Assembly (NCBI RefSeq): GCF_014268885.2
Contig: NZ_CP077095.1
Location: 1,493,501 to 1,557,500, forward strand
Direction of reading: 5' to 3'
Source of the DNA: Pseudomonas xantholysinigenes
GTDB taxonomy: Bacteria > Pseudomonadota > Gammaproteobacteria > Pseudomonadales > Pseudomonadaceae
Length of the DNA stretch: 64,000 nucleotides
Shown here: positions 32,649 to 41,443 of the stretch, in pieces
Layout of the letters: each line of letters opens with the position of its first letter
Position numbering within the stretch: position 1 is the first letter of the stretch
The notes under the pieces: model-generated
Seen by the model: the letters and a program-made list of their open reading frames with translations, nothing else
The model's database searches: none
Told to the model about the DNA's origin: nothing
Program-made: the position numbers and the translations under genes

Positions 32649-33535
32649 TGAGCAAACGTAAAGGAATCATCCTGGCCGGTGGGTCGGGCACTCGGCTTCA
32701 CCCCGCGACTTTGTCGGTCTCCAAGCAGTTGCTGCCGGTGTACGACAAACCGATGATCTATTACCCGCTGACCACGCTCATGCTGGCCGGTATTCGCGAC
32801 ATCCTGATCATCTCGACGCCGCAGGACACCCCGCGTTTCGAACAGCTTCTGGGCGACGGCCAGCGCTGGGGCGTGAACATCTCCTATGCCGTGCAGGCAT
32901 CGCCGGATGGCCTGGCCCAGGCTTTCCTGATCGGTGAGCAGTTCATCGGCAACGACCTGTCGGCGCTGGTACTGGGTGACAACATCTTCTACGGCCACCA
33001 CTTCAGCGAACTGCTCGACAGCGCGACCACCCGTGAGCAGGGCGCCACGGTATTCGCCTATCACGTCAACGACCCGGAACGCTACGGCGTGGTCGAGTTC
33101 GACGACCAAGGCAAGGCCATCAGCCTGGAAGAGAAGCCGCAGCAGCCCAAGTCCAACTATGCCGTCACTGGCTTGTACTTCTATGACCAAAGCGTTGTGG
33201 ATATTGCCAAGAGCATCAAGCCGTCGCCTCGTGGCGAGCTGGAAATCACCGATGTCAACCGGATCTACCTGGAGCAGGCCAACCTGTCGGTGGAAATCAT
33301 GGGGCGCGGTTATGCCTGGCTGGACACCGGCACCCACGACTCGCTGCTGGAGGCCAGCCATTACATCGCGACCATCGAGCACCGTCAGGGCCTGAAGGTC
33401 GCCTGCCCCGAGGAAGTGGCCTTCCGTCAGCGCTGGATCACCGCGCAGCAGCTGGAAGACCTTGCCGCCCCCCTGCTGAAGAACGGCTATGGCCAGTACC
33501 TCAAGCGCTTGCTGCAGGAGAAGGTCTTCGGATGA
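32645..33535 (+). CDS. rmlA: Glucose-1-phosphate thymidylyltransferase
   Basis: First, feedback-regulated step: dTTP plus glucose-1-phosphate to dTDP-glucose. It has 296 residues (or 295 from ATG 32648), with the nucleotidyltransferase signature [20 protein letters not shown] and [10 protein letters not shown], then [11 protein letters not shown] and GLYFYDQSV. It overlaps rmlC by four bases. Confidence 0.97.
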   Translation: MMSKRKGIILAGGSGTRLHPATLSVSKQLLPVYDKPMIYYPLTTLMLAGIRDILIISTPQDTPRFEQLLGDGQRWGVNISYAVQASPDGLAQAFLIGEQFIGNDLSALVLGDNIFYGHHFSELLDSATTREQGATVFAYHVNDPERYGVVEFDDQGKAISLEEKPQQPKSNYAVTGLYFYDQSVVDIAKSIKPSPRGELEITDVNRIYLEQANLSVEIMGRGYAWLDTGTHDSLLEASHYIATIEHRQGLKVACPEEVAFRQRWITAQQLEDLAAPLLKNGYGQYLKRLLQEKVFG

Positions 33536-34089
33536 AAGCGATCCCGATGGATATCCCCGACGTGGTGCTCTTCGAACCCCGTGTCTTTGGCGATGAACGT
33601 GGGTTTTTCTTCGAGAGTTTCAACCAGAAGATCTTCGATGAGGTGGTCGGGCGCGCGGTGACTTTCGTCCAGGACAACCACTCGCGCTCGGTCAAGGGCG
33701 TATTGCGCGGCCTGCATTACCAGGTGCGGCAGCCTCAGGGCAAGCTGGTGCGTGTGGTACAGGGTGAAGTATTCGACGTGGCCGTGGACATTCGCCGAGG
33801 CTCGCCAACTTTTGGCCAGTGGGTCGGTGCTCACCTGTCGGCCGAGAACAAGCGCCAATTGTGGGTGCCGGAAGGCTTTGCCCATGGTTTCGTGGTGCTC
33901 TCCGAGACGGCCGAGTTCCTCTACAAGACCACCGACTACTACGCCCCGACGCACGAGCGTTGCATTGCCTGGAATGATCCAGATATCGCGATCGAGTGGC
34001 CGTTTGCCGGTGAGCCGCAGCTGTCGGGGAAGGACCAGCAGGGCAAGTTGCTGGCCGAGGCGGATGTGTTCGAACAGCTTGATGGCTGA
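33532..34089 (+). CDS. rmlC: dTDP-4-dehydrorhamnose 3,5-epimerase
   Basis: Third step of dTDP-L-rhamnose synthesis, a cupin homodimer. It has 185 residues, with the catalytic [35 protein letters not shown] and [15 protein letters not shown]. It completes a B-D-A-C rml set, the usual order in Pseudomonas. A 76-base gap follows before the ABC transporter genes. Confidence 0.97.
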   Translation: MKAIPMDIPDVVLFEPRVFGDERGFFFESFNQKIFDEVVGRAVTFVQDNHSRSVKGVLRGLHYQVRQPQGKLVRVVQGEVFDVAVDIRRGSPTFGQWVGAHLSAENKRQLWVPEGFAHGFVVLSETAEFLYKTTDYYAPTHERCIAWNDPDIAIEWPFAGEPQLSGKDQQGKLLAEADVFEQLDG

Positions 34090-34165
34090 GCACGATGTGC
34101 GCGCTGGCCTGGCCGCTGGCGGCGCGTAATTCCTTGCATTTCATTTTTGGCTCGAGCTGACGGGT

Positions 34166-35629
34166 ATGTCACAGATCGAAAATCTCTCGCCTGCACAAGC
34201 GTTCGAGCTGGCCATGGGGTCAATGCGTCAGAAGCGCTGGGTTGAGGCCGCGACGCTTTGGCAGGCATTCCGCCAGCAATATAGCGGCCACCCCGCGCCA
34301 TGGTTGCAAGGGGCGGTCAGCTTGATGCGCCAGGGGCACTACCACGCTGCGGATGAATTGCTGGCGCATGCGCGGGTACGCTTTGCCCAGCATGCCGCCA
34401 CGTGGTTGACCTGTGCCGAATGGGCGCGTCTGCAGGGCGATCTGGCTCAAGAGTCGGCCTTTCTGAGCCAAGGGCGCGAGCAGATGGGCGAGCAATGGCA
34501 GCTGCTTTGCCAGGCGGCCGATCTGGAAATGCGCCGAGGCGATCCCGTCCAGGCCCAAGTGTTCAACGCGATGGCCCGCGAGTGCGCTGGCGAACGCTGC
34601 GAACCGGTGCTCCAGGCCGCAGAGCTGGCTGAAAAGCGCGGTGACTGGGAGCAGGCCGCAGACCATTGGCGACGAGTGATCGAACTCAAGCCGGAAGAGA
34701 GCCGGGGTTACTTGCAGATGGCCAATGCCTGCAAGATGCAGGGCGACCTGGTGAATGCCCGGCGTTATCGCCTGGCTTCCCAATATGGCCCCGAGATCCT
34801 GAACGCCGTGGTGCCGTCGCCACAGCCCGCGGCGCTGCATCAAGGTGCCAGGCCGAGGGGGCGCTGGCTCAACTTCGCGGGGCTGGTGTTCACCAAGGCC
34901 ATCTTGAACCTCAAGTCCGAAGCGGCCAGGACTTATCTGAACCATGCCTGGGTGGTCATCGAGCCGCTGCTGCATCTGGTGATCTACTACTTCCTGTTCG
35001 GCAAGCTGCTCAATGCCGGCGTGGAAAACTACGGGCTGTTCCTGCTCTGTGGGCTGGTCCCTTGGATGTGGTTCAGCAAGGCGATCTCGACCAGTGCGAC
35101 GAGTATCCTCGGCGGGCAGTCGTTGATGCTTAACAGCAATGTGTCGCCCGCGTTCTTTCCCTTGGTCAGCATCGTGCAGTCGACCCTCAAGCAATTGCCG
35201 GCATTGCTGCTGCTGTTATTGCTAGGCATGGCGACGGATCCGAAGTCCCTCAGTTGGGCCTTGTTGTACTTGCCGCTGATCATCCTGGTGCAACTGCTGT
35301 TGACGGTGGTGCTGGGCATGTTGCTCGCCGCCGCCGTGAGCCTGGTGCGCGACCTGGCCAATCTGGTCGGGACCGGCCTGATGCTGCTGATGTTCCTGTC
35401 CGGGGTCATCTATCAATACCAGACCCTGTCTGGCGCCATTGGTCACTGGGTTGAGTTCAATCCCATGACGCTGGTCATCGCGGCGTACCGCGAGGTGATC
35501 TTGCAGGGCCGTGCGCCCGATGTCGCCAGCATGGCCTACGTACTGGCCGTGGCGCTTGCCGGCGGCGTGCTGGTGGCACTGATCTACAAGCACCAGCGCC
35601 GTCACTTCGTGCGCAGGGGGATGTCATGA
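34166..35629 (+). CDS. wzm: O-polysaccharide ABC exporter permease with N-terminal TPR domain
   Basis: A 487-residue protein with an unusual two-part layout. Residues 1 to about 215 are helical repeats of TPR type (for example QKRWVEAATLWQAFRQQYSG, KRGDWEQAADHWRRVIELKP). A linker follows, and from about residue 235 comes an ABC-2 type permease with six TM segments (VIEPLLHLVIYYFLFGKLL through VLAVALAGGVLVALIY). The permease half is Wzm/KpsM-like and should export undecaprenyl-PP-linked polysaccharide. Canonical Wzm is about 260 residues without TPRs, so the first half is extra. The frame is open across the join. It overlaps the ATPase gene by four bases, and a rhamnan-type protein lies downstream, so rhamnose-containing polymer is the likely cargo. 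Confidence 0.87.
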   Translation: MSQIENLSPAQAFELAMGSMRQKRWVEAATLWQAFRQQYSGHPAPWLQGAVSLMRQGHYHAADELLAHARVRFAQHAATWLTCAEWARLQGDLAQESAFLSQGREQMGEQWQLLCQAADLEMRRGDPVQAQVFNAMARECAGERCEPVLQAAELAEKRGDWEQAADHWRRVIELKPEESRGYLQMANACKMQGDLVNARRYRLASQYGPEILNAVVPSPQPAALHQGARPRGRWLNFAGLVFTKAILNLKSEAARTYLNHAWVVIEPLLHLVIYYFLFGKLLNAGVENYGLFLLCGLVPWMWFSKAISTSATSILGGQSLMLNSNVSPAFFPLVSIVQSTLKQLPALLLLLLLGMATDPKSLSWALLYLPLIILVQLLLTVVLGMLLAAAVSLVRDLANLVGTGLMLLMFLSGVIYQYQTLSGAIGHWVEFNPMTLVIAAYREVILQGRAPDVASMAYVLAVALAGGVLVALIYKHQRRHFVRRGMS

Positions 35630-36324
35630 GCAAGCCTTTCCTGTCGCTGTGCGATGTCGGTGTGCGTTTCAAGTTGGCCGGGCAGGGGCGCCGGGCACAC
35701 TATTTCGAGCCCTTGCGTGGCGTCAACCTGGAGGTCCAGGCCGGCGAAACATTGGGCGTGCTCGGCATGAACGGCGCAGGAAAGTCCACGTTGCTGAAGA
35801 TCATGTCCGGCGCATTGAAGCCAGACAGTGGCCGTCTGACCAACCATGGGGCCTCGGTGGCCCTGCTGGCGCTTCAGGCGGGTTTCGACAGCAACCTCAG
35901 TGGGCGGGACAACGCCATTTTCGGTGGCATGTTGCTGGGTTACTCCAGGAAACAGATCCTGCAACGGCTGGATGAAATACAGGAATACTCCGAGCTCGGT
36001 GACTACTTCAACGAGCCGGTGCGCAACTATTCCACTGGCATGGCCTCCCGCCTGGGATTCGCCATCAGCACCACGGTCAGCCCCGATGTCTTGTTGGTCG
36101 ACGAAGTGCTGAGTGTCGGGGATGCCAGTTTCAGGAAAAAGGCCGAGCGCACCATGATGCAGAAGATCGCATCGGGGCAGACAGTCGTGCTGGTCTCGCA
36201 TTCAAGAAGCCAAATAGAAAACTTGTGTGATCGTTGCGTGATCTTGCAGGACGGCCAGGCCATTGCCGGCGGGTCGGTCGGCGAGGTGCTGGCGATTTAT
36301 GACGAAATTGTTCGAGCAAAATAA
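35626..36324 (+). CDS. wzt: O-polysaccharide ABC exporter ATPase (short Wzt)
   Basis: A 232-residue nucleotide-binding subunit with Walker A GMNGAGKST, signature YSTGMASRLGF, Walker B VLLVDEVLSVGD and the H-loop VSHSRSQ. It resembles the Wzt/KpsT/TagH group. It ends soon after the ATPase domain, without the C-terminal carbohydrate-binding domain that many Wzt proteins use to recognise a modified chain end. Export should therefore not need a terminal tag read by Wzt. ATGA overlap with the permease shows a paired complex. Confidence 0.92.
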   Translation: MSKPFLSLCDVGVRFKLAGQGRRAHYFEPLRGVNLEVQAGETLGVLGMNGAGKSTLLKIMSGALKPDSGRLTNHGASVALLALQAGFDSNLSGRDNAIFGGMLLGYSRKQILQRLDEIQEYSELGDYFNEPVRNYSTGMASRLGFAISTTVSPDVLLVDEVLSVGDASFRKKAERTMMQKIASGQTVVLVSHSRSQIENLCDRCVILQDGQAIAGGSVGEVLAIYDEIVRAK

Positions 36325-36343
36325 TTGTTTGTTGGGGGAGTGT

Positions 36344-36799
36344 ATGAAGCCGTTTGTGTATGGGATGACGTTTTCGCTGGCCTTGGCGTTGGCGGGCTGC
36401 GGCTCCGATGAATCCGAGGCAGTGGCCGTGACCACGTCGACTGATAGTTGCCACCTGGACTTCATCAATGGCAGCCAGGAGCGCCTGGTGCAAGTGGCCC
36501 CGGGCCGGATGGATATCCGTGGTTGGGCATTCGACAAAAGCACCATGACCACGCCTGCGAATATCGAAGTCGTGTTCAAGGATGCCCAGGGCAATGCCTT
36601 CAACTTCGCGGGTGGCAAGCGCGGCGAGCGTCTCGATGTAGCCAAGGCCTACAGCCGTGACACCATCAAGAATGCCGGTTTCCTGCTGTACGCGGACGCC
36701 TCGGCGCTGCCGCAGGGGGTTTACAGCATCATGGTCAAGATGTCGGAAGGCAAGCGGACCGTGCAGTGCACGATCAAGAAGAACGTCAAGTTCATCTGA
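36344..36799 (+). CDS. Putative lipoprotein with GWxxD-type beta domain
   Basis: A 151-residue exported protein starting at ATG 36344, after a GGGGGAG box. It has a lipoprotein signal peptide with lipobox LAGC (Cys19). The mature part is a small beta-rich domain with MDIRGWAFDKS, NIEVVFKD, GERLDVAKAY, KNAGFLLYADASALPQGVYSI. The pattern GW...V...R.DV..A....GF...L..G.Y.I also occurs in the N-terminal part of the protein encoded at 38114, suggesting a shared fold. I do not recognise the family. Position just after wzt suggests a periplasmic role in polysaccharide export or surface anchoring; this is inference. Confidence 0.7.
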   Translation: MKPFVYGMTFSLALALAGCGSDESEAVAVTTSTDSCHLDFINGSQERLVQVAPGRMDIRGWAFDKSTMTTPANIEVVFKDAQGNAFNFAGGKRGERLDVAKAYSRDTIKNAGFLLYADASALPQGVYSIMVKMSEGKRTVQCTIKKNVKFI

Positions 36800-36837
36800 T
36801 CACCATCCTGAAACTGAGCTGAGTAAGGAAATTTAGG

Positions 36838-38112
36838 TTGGGTATCCTGCAGAATGTGAAAAACCGCCTGCTCTATCCGGCGGCGTACGCCTATGTCTCC
36901 ATGCAATCGGACCTGAACCGGCTGAAGAGCATTGGCAAGAAAGATAAAGCGGTCTTTGCCAAGCCTTACCAGGGCGAAAAGATCCTGTTGATCGCCTTGT
37001 TCGAAAAAGGCGAGATCCGCCAGGACATCCTGCACTTGCTGGCCAGTGCCAAGCGCCAGGGCATCTATGTGCTGTGCGTCAATACCTTGAAAATCGGCAA
37101 CCCGAGCCAGTATGACGATGTGGTTGACTGCTACATCGAAAAATACAATTTCGGTCGCGATTTCGGCAGTTACCAGACCGGCTTCAACTACCTGTACAAG
37201 CAGGGGATGGCGGAGCAGTGCCCGCGCTTGCTGATGCTCAACGACAGTGTCTTCTACAGCGAGTCGAAAAACTGCGCGTTTCTCAAGGACATGCTCGAGT
37301 CTCCGGTCGAGGCCCTCGGCGGCACGGAAAACTTCGAGATCGAGCATCACCTTGGTTCGTTCTGCATCGCCTTCGCTGGGAACGTGTTGCGTCATCCCAA
37401 GTTGCGCAAGTACTGGGCCAGCTACAAGTGCTCGGATGTTCGCCCGCTGGTGATCAAGCGCGGGGAAATGGCATTGTCCAAGACCCTGCGCTCGTGTGTC
37501 AGCTCGCCGGAAAACTTCCGTGCCCACTACGATGTCGCGGCAGCCTCCGCGTACCTCAGGGCCAACCCCGACGTTCTCAATAGCATTCACGCGCTGGTGC
37601 GGGAAGATGTCAACCCGGAGTTCCGCAGCTTCTCGTTCGGCCATGTCTCCGAGAAAGTGGTCGCCAAATACCTGCACAACTCGGCCAGTCTGGTCGGGGT
37701 CAACCTTGAAGGCACCGAGCTGGAGAAACTCGAGAACTTGCCCGTGCACTACACGGCAAGCATCGAGGACTACAGTCGTTTCATTGGCGCCAGCGTGATA
37801 GGAGGGGAACATGTAGGCGAAGCGCTGACGGAGTCGCTGCGCAGCGAGGCGCTGTACGCCTTCCTCGACTTCTTCATCAAAGGTTCGCAGGTTCACCAGA
37901 ACGGTATCTTCCTGCACCGCATCGGCTTGCCGTTCATCAAGCTCGATGGCTTGTACCGCGGCGCATTCTCGGTCCGTGACGTGGAAACCATTGCCGACGA
38001 CCTGAGTGAAGAACAAGCGTCGCGTTTCCGTCGCTTGATGTATGCCAGGCCGTTCGGACGCAACACCTTGTTTGGTTGGAAGCGTGCGGCATTCGAGCGG
38101 GGGTTGATCTGA
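36838..38112 (+). CDS. RgpF-like rhamnan synthesis protein
   Basis: A 424-residue protein with features of the rhamnan synthesis F family: ILLIALFEKGEIRQDILHLL, the central NFGRDFGSYQTGFNYL and LLMLNDSVFYSES. RgpF-type proteins are putative glycosyltransferases that elongate rhamnose polymers in the cytoplasm. It appears to start at TTG 36838, with TAAGGAAATTTAGG upstream, because no in-frame ATG or GTG is close. The 3' end is one base from the next start, so translation is coupled. Context (rml genes, ABC exporter) supports a rhamnose-containing polymer. Confidence 0.77.
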   Translation: MGILQNVKNRLLYPAAYAYVSMQSDLNRLKSIGKKDKAVFAKPYQGEKILLIALFEKGEIRQDILHLLASAKRQGIYVLCVNTLKIGNPSQYDDVVDCYIEKYNFGRDFGSYQTGFNYLYKQGMAEQCPRLLMLNDSVFYSESKNCAFLKDMLESPVEALGGTENFEIEHHLGSFCIAFAGNVLRHPKLRKYWASYKCSDVRPLVIKRGEMALSKTLRSCVSSPENFRAHYDVAAASAYLRANPDVLNSIHALVREDVNPEFRSFSFGHVSEKVVAKYLHNSASLVGVNLEGTELEKLENLPVHYTASIEDYSRFIGASVIGGEHVGEALTESLRSEALYAFLDFFIKGSQVHQNGIFLHRIGLPFIKLDGLYRGAFSVRDVETIADDLSEEQASRFRRLMYARPFGRNTLFGWKRAAFERGLI

Positions 38113-38113
38113 G

Positions 38114-39139
38114 ATGATGAACCAGGGGGAAGGCGCAGGTCCGATGGACGAAGGGCTTGCCGAGATGATCGACAGCGGCAAGTTCTCCATTGATGTCGAC
38201 CTGAACAACCAGGCCATTTGTGGTTGGTATGCCGGTGCGGACGGTCAGACCACGGTGTCGCTCTATCACCGCAGCCTGTGCCTTGGCACGGTTGCCTGCG
38301 ATCAGCCGCGACCGGATGTCGTGGCTGCCGGGTATCACGCCGATGGTGCGTGCGGCTTTTCCTTCCCCGGTGGCCGATATGCACTGCAGCCGGGCAACAT
38401 CTACAAGATCGTGATTGCCAATGCGTCTGCGCGCATTGAGCAATGGCGACTATATGGCGTCCAGGCGGACTGGCATTCGCGCTTCGTGGTGCATGAACTG
38501 CTGCCTCGGCATGAATATGCTTATCTGGCCAGTGACACCGAAAGTGTCCTTGCGCAAAGCTGCGACCTGATTGCCTACAAGAACCTGATGATTCGCTTGC
38601 GCCGAGGCAAGCGAGGGGTTTCCGGGCGTGGCAAGTTCGTCGGCATGGATTACCCGCATGCGGCGTCCGATTTCACGCATTTTCGCTTTCTCAGTGAATC
38701 GTTATTGCCCTTCTGGCTCGAGTTCCTGGACGCGCGTTACCTGTGGTCGCTGGTGGATACCTTTGCGGACTATGGTACGGCAGAGGAGCGTCTGGGCGCC
38801 TTGGCGGTGTCCAACTACATGTATGCCGAGCGCTTCTTCCAGAGCCGGCAGTGTATTTTCGATGACGTCGAGAAACCCGACGAGCGCAAAGTCTTCAGGC
38901 CGCAGTTGCCTTATTGGGGGGGCATGAAGACCAATCAACTCGCCGAAGACGATGCGATGGATGTGTTCTTCACCAGGAATATTGAAATCCTGGCCTGCGC
39001 TCCCCTGGTACGCCGCGTGTTCTTTGAACTCATGCGTCGTTCCGCCGCTGAAGCGGGTTCCGGACTTGGCTTCAACCTTGCCCATAGCCAGTACTTCCGT
39101 GAGCTGTTCGCTGTTTATGAACGCGAATACTTCTCCTGA
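38114..39139 (+). CDS. Uncharacterised protein in polysaccharide operon
   Basis: A 341-residue soluble protein I cannot assign. Residues about 25-115 contain a domain like that of the neighbouring lipoprotein (ICGWYAGADGQTTVSLYH, RPDVVAAGY, GACGFSFPGG, LQPGNIYKIVI). The rest is mostly helical and acidic/aromatic (FLSESLLPFWLEFLDARYLW, PYWGGMKTNQLAEDDAMDVFF) with no signal peptide, TM segment or catalytic motif that I recognise. It lies between the RgpF-like gene and the aldolase, seven bases before the latter. A role as a glycosyltransferase, a kinase/phosphatase partner or a structural part of a synthase complex would all fit equally. Confidence 0.75.
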   Translation: MMNQGEGAGPMDEGLAEMIDSGKFSIDVDLNNQAICGWYAGADGQTTVSLYHRSLCLGTVACDQPRPDVVAAGYHADGACGFSFPGGRYALQPGNIYKIVIANASARIEQWRLYGVQADWHSRFVVHELLPRHEYAYLASDTESVLAQSCDLIAYKNLMIRLRRGKRGVSGRGKFVGMDYPHAASDFTHFRFLSESLLPFWLEFLDARYLWSLVDTFADYGTAEERLGALAVSNYMYAERFFQSRQCIFDDVEKPDERKVFRPQLPYWGGMKTNQLAEDDAMDVFFTRNIEILACAPLVRRVFFELMRRSAAEAGSGLGFNLAHSQYFRELFAVYEREYFS

Positions 39140-39146
39140 GGATGTT

Positions 39147-40763
39147 ATGTATATTATCGACTGCACGTTGAGGGATGGTGGCTACTACAACAATTGGGAC
39201 TTCCCACAGGAAGTGGTCAATAAATACCTGCAGGCCATGGCGGCCGCGGGTGTGGATGTTGTGGAACTGGGGCTGCGCAGCCTCAAGAACACCTCGTTCA
39301 AGGGGGCCAGCGCGTTCACCACGGATGATTACATTCGTGGCTTGAATGTGCCGTCCTCACTCGATGTGGGCGTCATGCTCAATGCCTCCGAGTTGTTCAC
39401 GCCAGGCCTGACCCTTGAACAGGTCCTGGCCAAGTTGTTCCCCCAGTCACGCGAGCACTCGCCAGTCAGCCTGGTCAGGATTGCCTGCCATGTGCACGAA
39501 TTTGCCGCCGCGCTGCCAGCGGTCACCTGGCTGAAAGCGCGTGGCTTCCAGGTGGGGTTCAACCTGATGCAGGTCGCCGATCGCGGGGCTGAGGAGATCA
39601 AGGCGCTGGCGCGCCAGGCGAGCGAATGGCCGCTGGATGTCCTGTACTTCGCTGACAGCATGGGCAGCATGAACCCCGATGATGTCGCCGAGGTGATTGG
39701 CTGGTTCAGGGCTTACTGGCACGGCCCAATGGGCATCCATACCCACGACAACATGAGCCTGGCGCTTGCCAACACCCTGCGGGCAAAGGCCGAAGGCATC
39801 CAGTGGCTGGATGCGACGGTTACCGGCATGGGGCGCGGGCCGGGTAACGCCAAGACCGAATACCTGGTGCTCGAGCTGACCGAGGGTCGCCGACAGGCGT
39901 GCAACATTACCCCGCTGATGGTGCTGGTGGAGCAGTACTTCAAACCCCTGCAGCAAAAGTGCGGCTGGGGCACCAACACCTATTACTACCTCTCGGGCAA
40001 ATACGGGATTCACCCCACCTACATCCAGGAGATGCTCGGCGATTCTCGCTACAGCGAAGAGGACATCCTCGCCGTGATCGAGCATTTGCGTATCGAGGGC
40101 GGAAAGAAATTCAGCCTGCATACGCTGGATGCCGCGCGTAACTTCTACCAGGGGCCGACGCGTGGTGCCTGGAGCCCGGCGCAGTTGATCGCGGGCCGTG
40201 AGGTGCTGTTGATCGGTACCGGGCCTGGCGTGGCCGCGCACAAGGCGGCGCTGGAGCGTTACATCGAGAAGGCCAGACCGTTCGTGATCGCGCTCAACAC
40301 GCAGACCACGCTCGAGTCGGCGCTGATCGATGTTCGCGTTGCCTGCCACCCCGTCCGGCTGCTGGCCGACTGCGCCGAGCACGTTTCGTTGCCCCAGCCG
40401 TTGATTACGCCAGCCTCGATGTTGCCCGAGGACGTCAAGAAGGCCTTGCAGGGCAAGACGCTGCTGGACTTCGGCATCGAGGTCAAGGCCGATACGTTCG
40501 AGTATCTCGAGCAACACTGCGTCCTGCCGGTCTCCATGGTTATTGCCTACGCCCTGGCCATTTCCACCAGTGGCAAGGCTTCGCGAATCCTGCTTGCAGG
40601 CTTTGATGGCTATGGCGCGGATGACCCCCGCAATGCCGAGATGGTGCAGTTGTTCAAGCTCTACTCCGCCAGTGCCGGTGCCCGTGCTGTGCTGGCCGTG
40701 ACGCCGACCCGGTATGACGTGCCCTGCGTGAGCATCTATGGCGACCTCAAGGAGCCGGTATGA
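39147..40763 (+). CDS. DRE-TIM (HMGL-like) aldolase fused to a C-terminal Rossmann-like domain
   Basis: A 538-residue two-domain protein. Residues 1 to about 300 form a DRE-TIM metallolyase barrel: IIDCTLRDGGYYNNWDF with Arg9/Asp10, the metal-binding His pair H198/H200 in GIHTHDNMSLA and GMGRGPGNAKTE. This is the pattern of 4-hydroxy-2-oxoacid aldolases. From about residue 350 a second domain begins EVLLIGTGPGVAAHKAALE and contains LLAGFDGYGADDPRN. It recalls the DUF115/Maf-like GT-fold proteins, but the match is by eye. ATG 39147 has TGAGGATGT before it; upstream in-frame codons are in the previous gene. ATGA overlap with a CMP-sugar synthetase suggests it makes an alpha-keto acid sugar by aldol addition of pyruvate. 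Confidence 0.8.
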   Translation: MYIIDCTLRDGGYYNNWDFPQEVVNKYLQAMAAAGVDVVELGLRSLKNTSFKGASAFTTDDYIRGLNVPSSLDVGVMLNASELFTPGLTLEQVLAKLFPQSREHSPVSLVRIACHVHEFAAALPAVTWLKARGFQVGFNLMQVADRGAEEIKALARQASEWPLDVLYFADSMGSMNPDDVAEVIGWFRAYWHGPMGIHTHDNMSLALANTLRAKAEGIQWLDATVTGMGRGPGNAKTEYLVLELTEGRRQACNITPLMVLVEQYFKPLQQKCGWGTNTYYYLSGKYGIHPTYIQEMLGDSRYSEEDILAVIEHLRIEGGKKFSLHTLDAARNFYQGPTRGAWSPAQLIAGREVLLIGTGPGVAAHKAALERYIEKARPFVIALNTQTTLESALIDVRVACHPVRLLADCAEHVSLPQPLITPASMLPEDVKKALQGKTLLDFGIEVKADTFEYLEQHCVLPVSMVIAYALAISTSGKASRILLAGFDGYGADDPRNAEMVQLFKLYSASAGARAVLAVTPTRYDVPCVSIYGDLKEPV

Positions 40764-41443
40764 GCGTGTCGTGTTTTCTTCCCTGCCGTAAGGGCAGCGA
40801 GCGCGTGCTGCGCAAGAACATCAAGCCCTTCGGTGGCTACGAGTTTGGCCTGATCCAGATCAAGCTTGCCCAGTTGCTGGCCTGCGAGGCGCTGGACGAG
40901 GTGGTCCTGAGCACCAATGACGATGACATCATTGCCTACGCGCAAACGCTCGAATCCCCCAAGCTGAAGATTCATCGGCGCGAGGAGGGCCTGGCCAGCA
41001 GCAGCACGAGCACGGATGAGCTGGTCGCGTTGGCCCATGCCATCACCTCGGGCGAGCATATCGTCTGGACTCACGTGACCTCGCCGTTCTTCACCTCGGC
41101 CTGCTACAGCGCTGCGATCGAGCGCTATCTGACCAGCACCGCGCAAGGTTTCGACTCGCTGATGTCGGTAAAGAAGATCCAGGGTTTCCTGTGGAACGAG
41201 GAAGGGCCGGTGAACTACGACCGCGCGCAGGAGAAGTGGCCGCGTACGCAGACCCTCAAGCCGCTTTATGAGGTCGACAGTGCAGTCTTCATCAGCAGCC
41301 GCGCCAATTACCGGCACTACAACGATCGAATCGGCAAGACGCCTTTGCTGTTCGTTTCGCCGGCGCAATCCGGGTTCGATATCGATTGGCCGGAAGAGTT
41401 TGCCCTGGGCGAAATGATGGTCAAGAGCGGGGTGGCGGTATGA
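40760..41443 (+). CDS. CMP-sugar synthetase (NeuA/KdsB-like cytidylyltransferase)
   Basis: A 227-residue nucleotidyltransferase with the N-terminal CTP-binding signature FLPCRKGSERVLRKNIKPFGG (R, GSER and KN conserved as in NeuA), then THVTSPFFTSACYSAA and SAVFISSRANY. NeuA-type enzymes activate 2-keto-3-deoxy sugar acids (sialic acids, KDN, legionaminic acid) as CMP derivatives. No neuB, neuC or pse/leg genes occur in this window, so the acid is probably made by the adjacent aldolase. It overlaps the HAD gene by four bases. Confidence 0.83.
   Translation: MSVSCFLPCRKGSERVLRKNIKPFGGYEFGLIQIKLAQLLACEALDEVVLSTNDDDIIAYAQTLESPKLKIHRREEGLASSSTSTDELVALAHAITSGEHIVWTHVTSPFFTSACYSAAIERYLTSTAQGFDSLMSVKKIQGFLWNEEGPVNYDRAQEKWPRTQTLKPLYEVDSAVFISSRANYRHYNDRIGKTPLLFVSPAQSGFDIDWPEEFALGEMMVKSGVAV

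Noticed and set aside
40760..41443. Canonical sialic/legionaminic/pseudaminic acid pathway
   Set aside because: A NeuA-like enzyme is present, but no NeuB, NeuC, Pse or Leg synthase is in the window, so the standard pathway is not supported.
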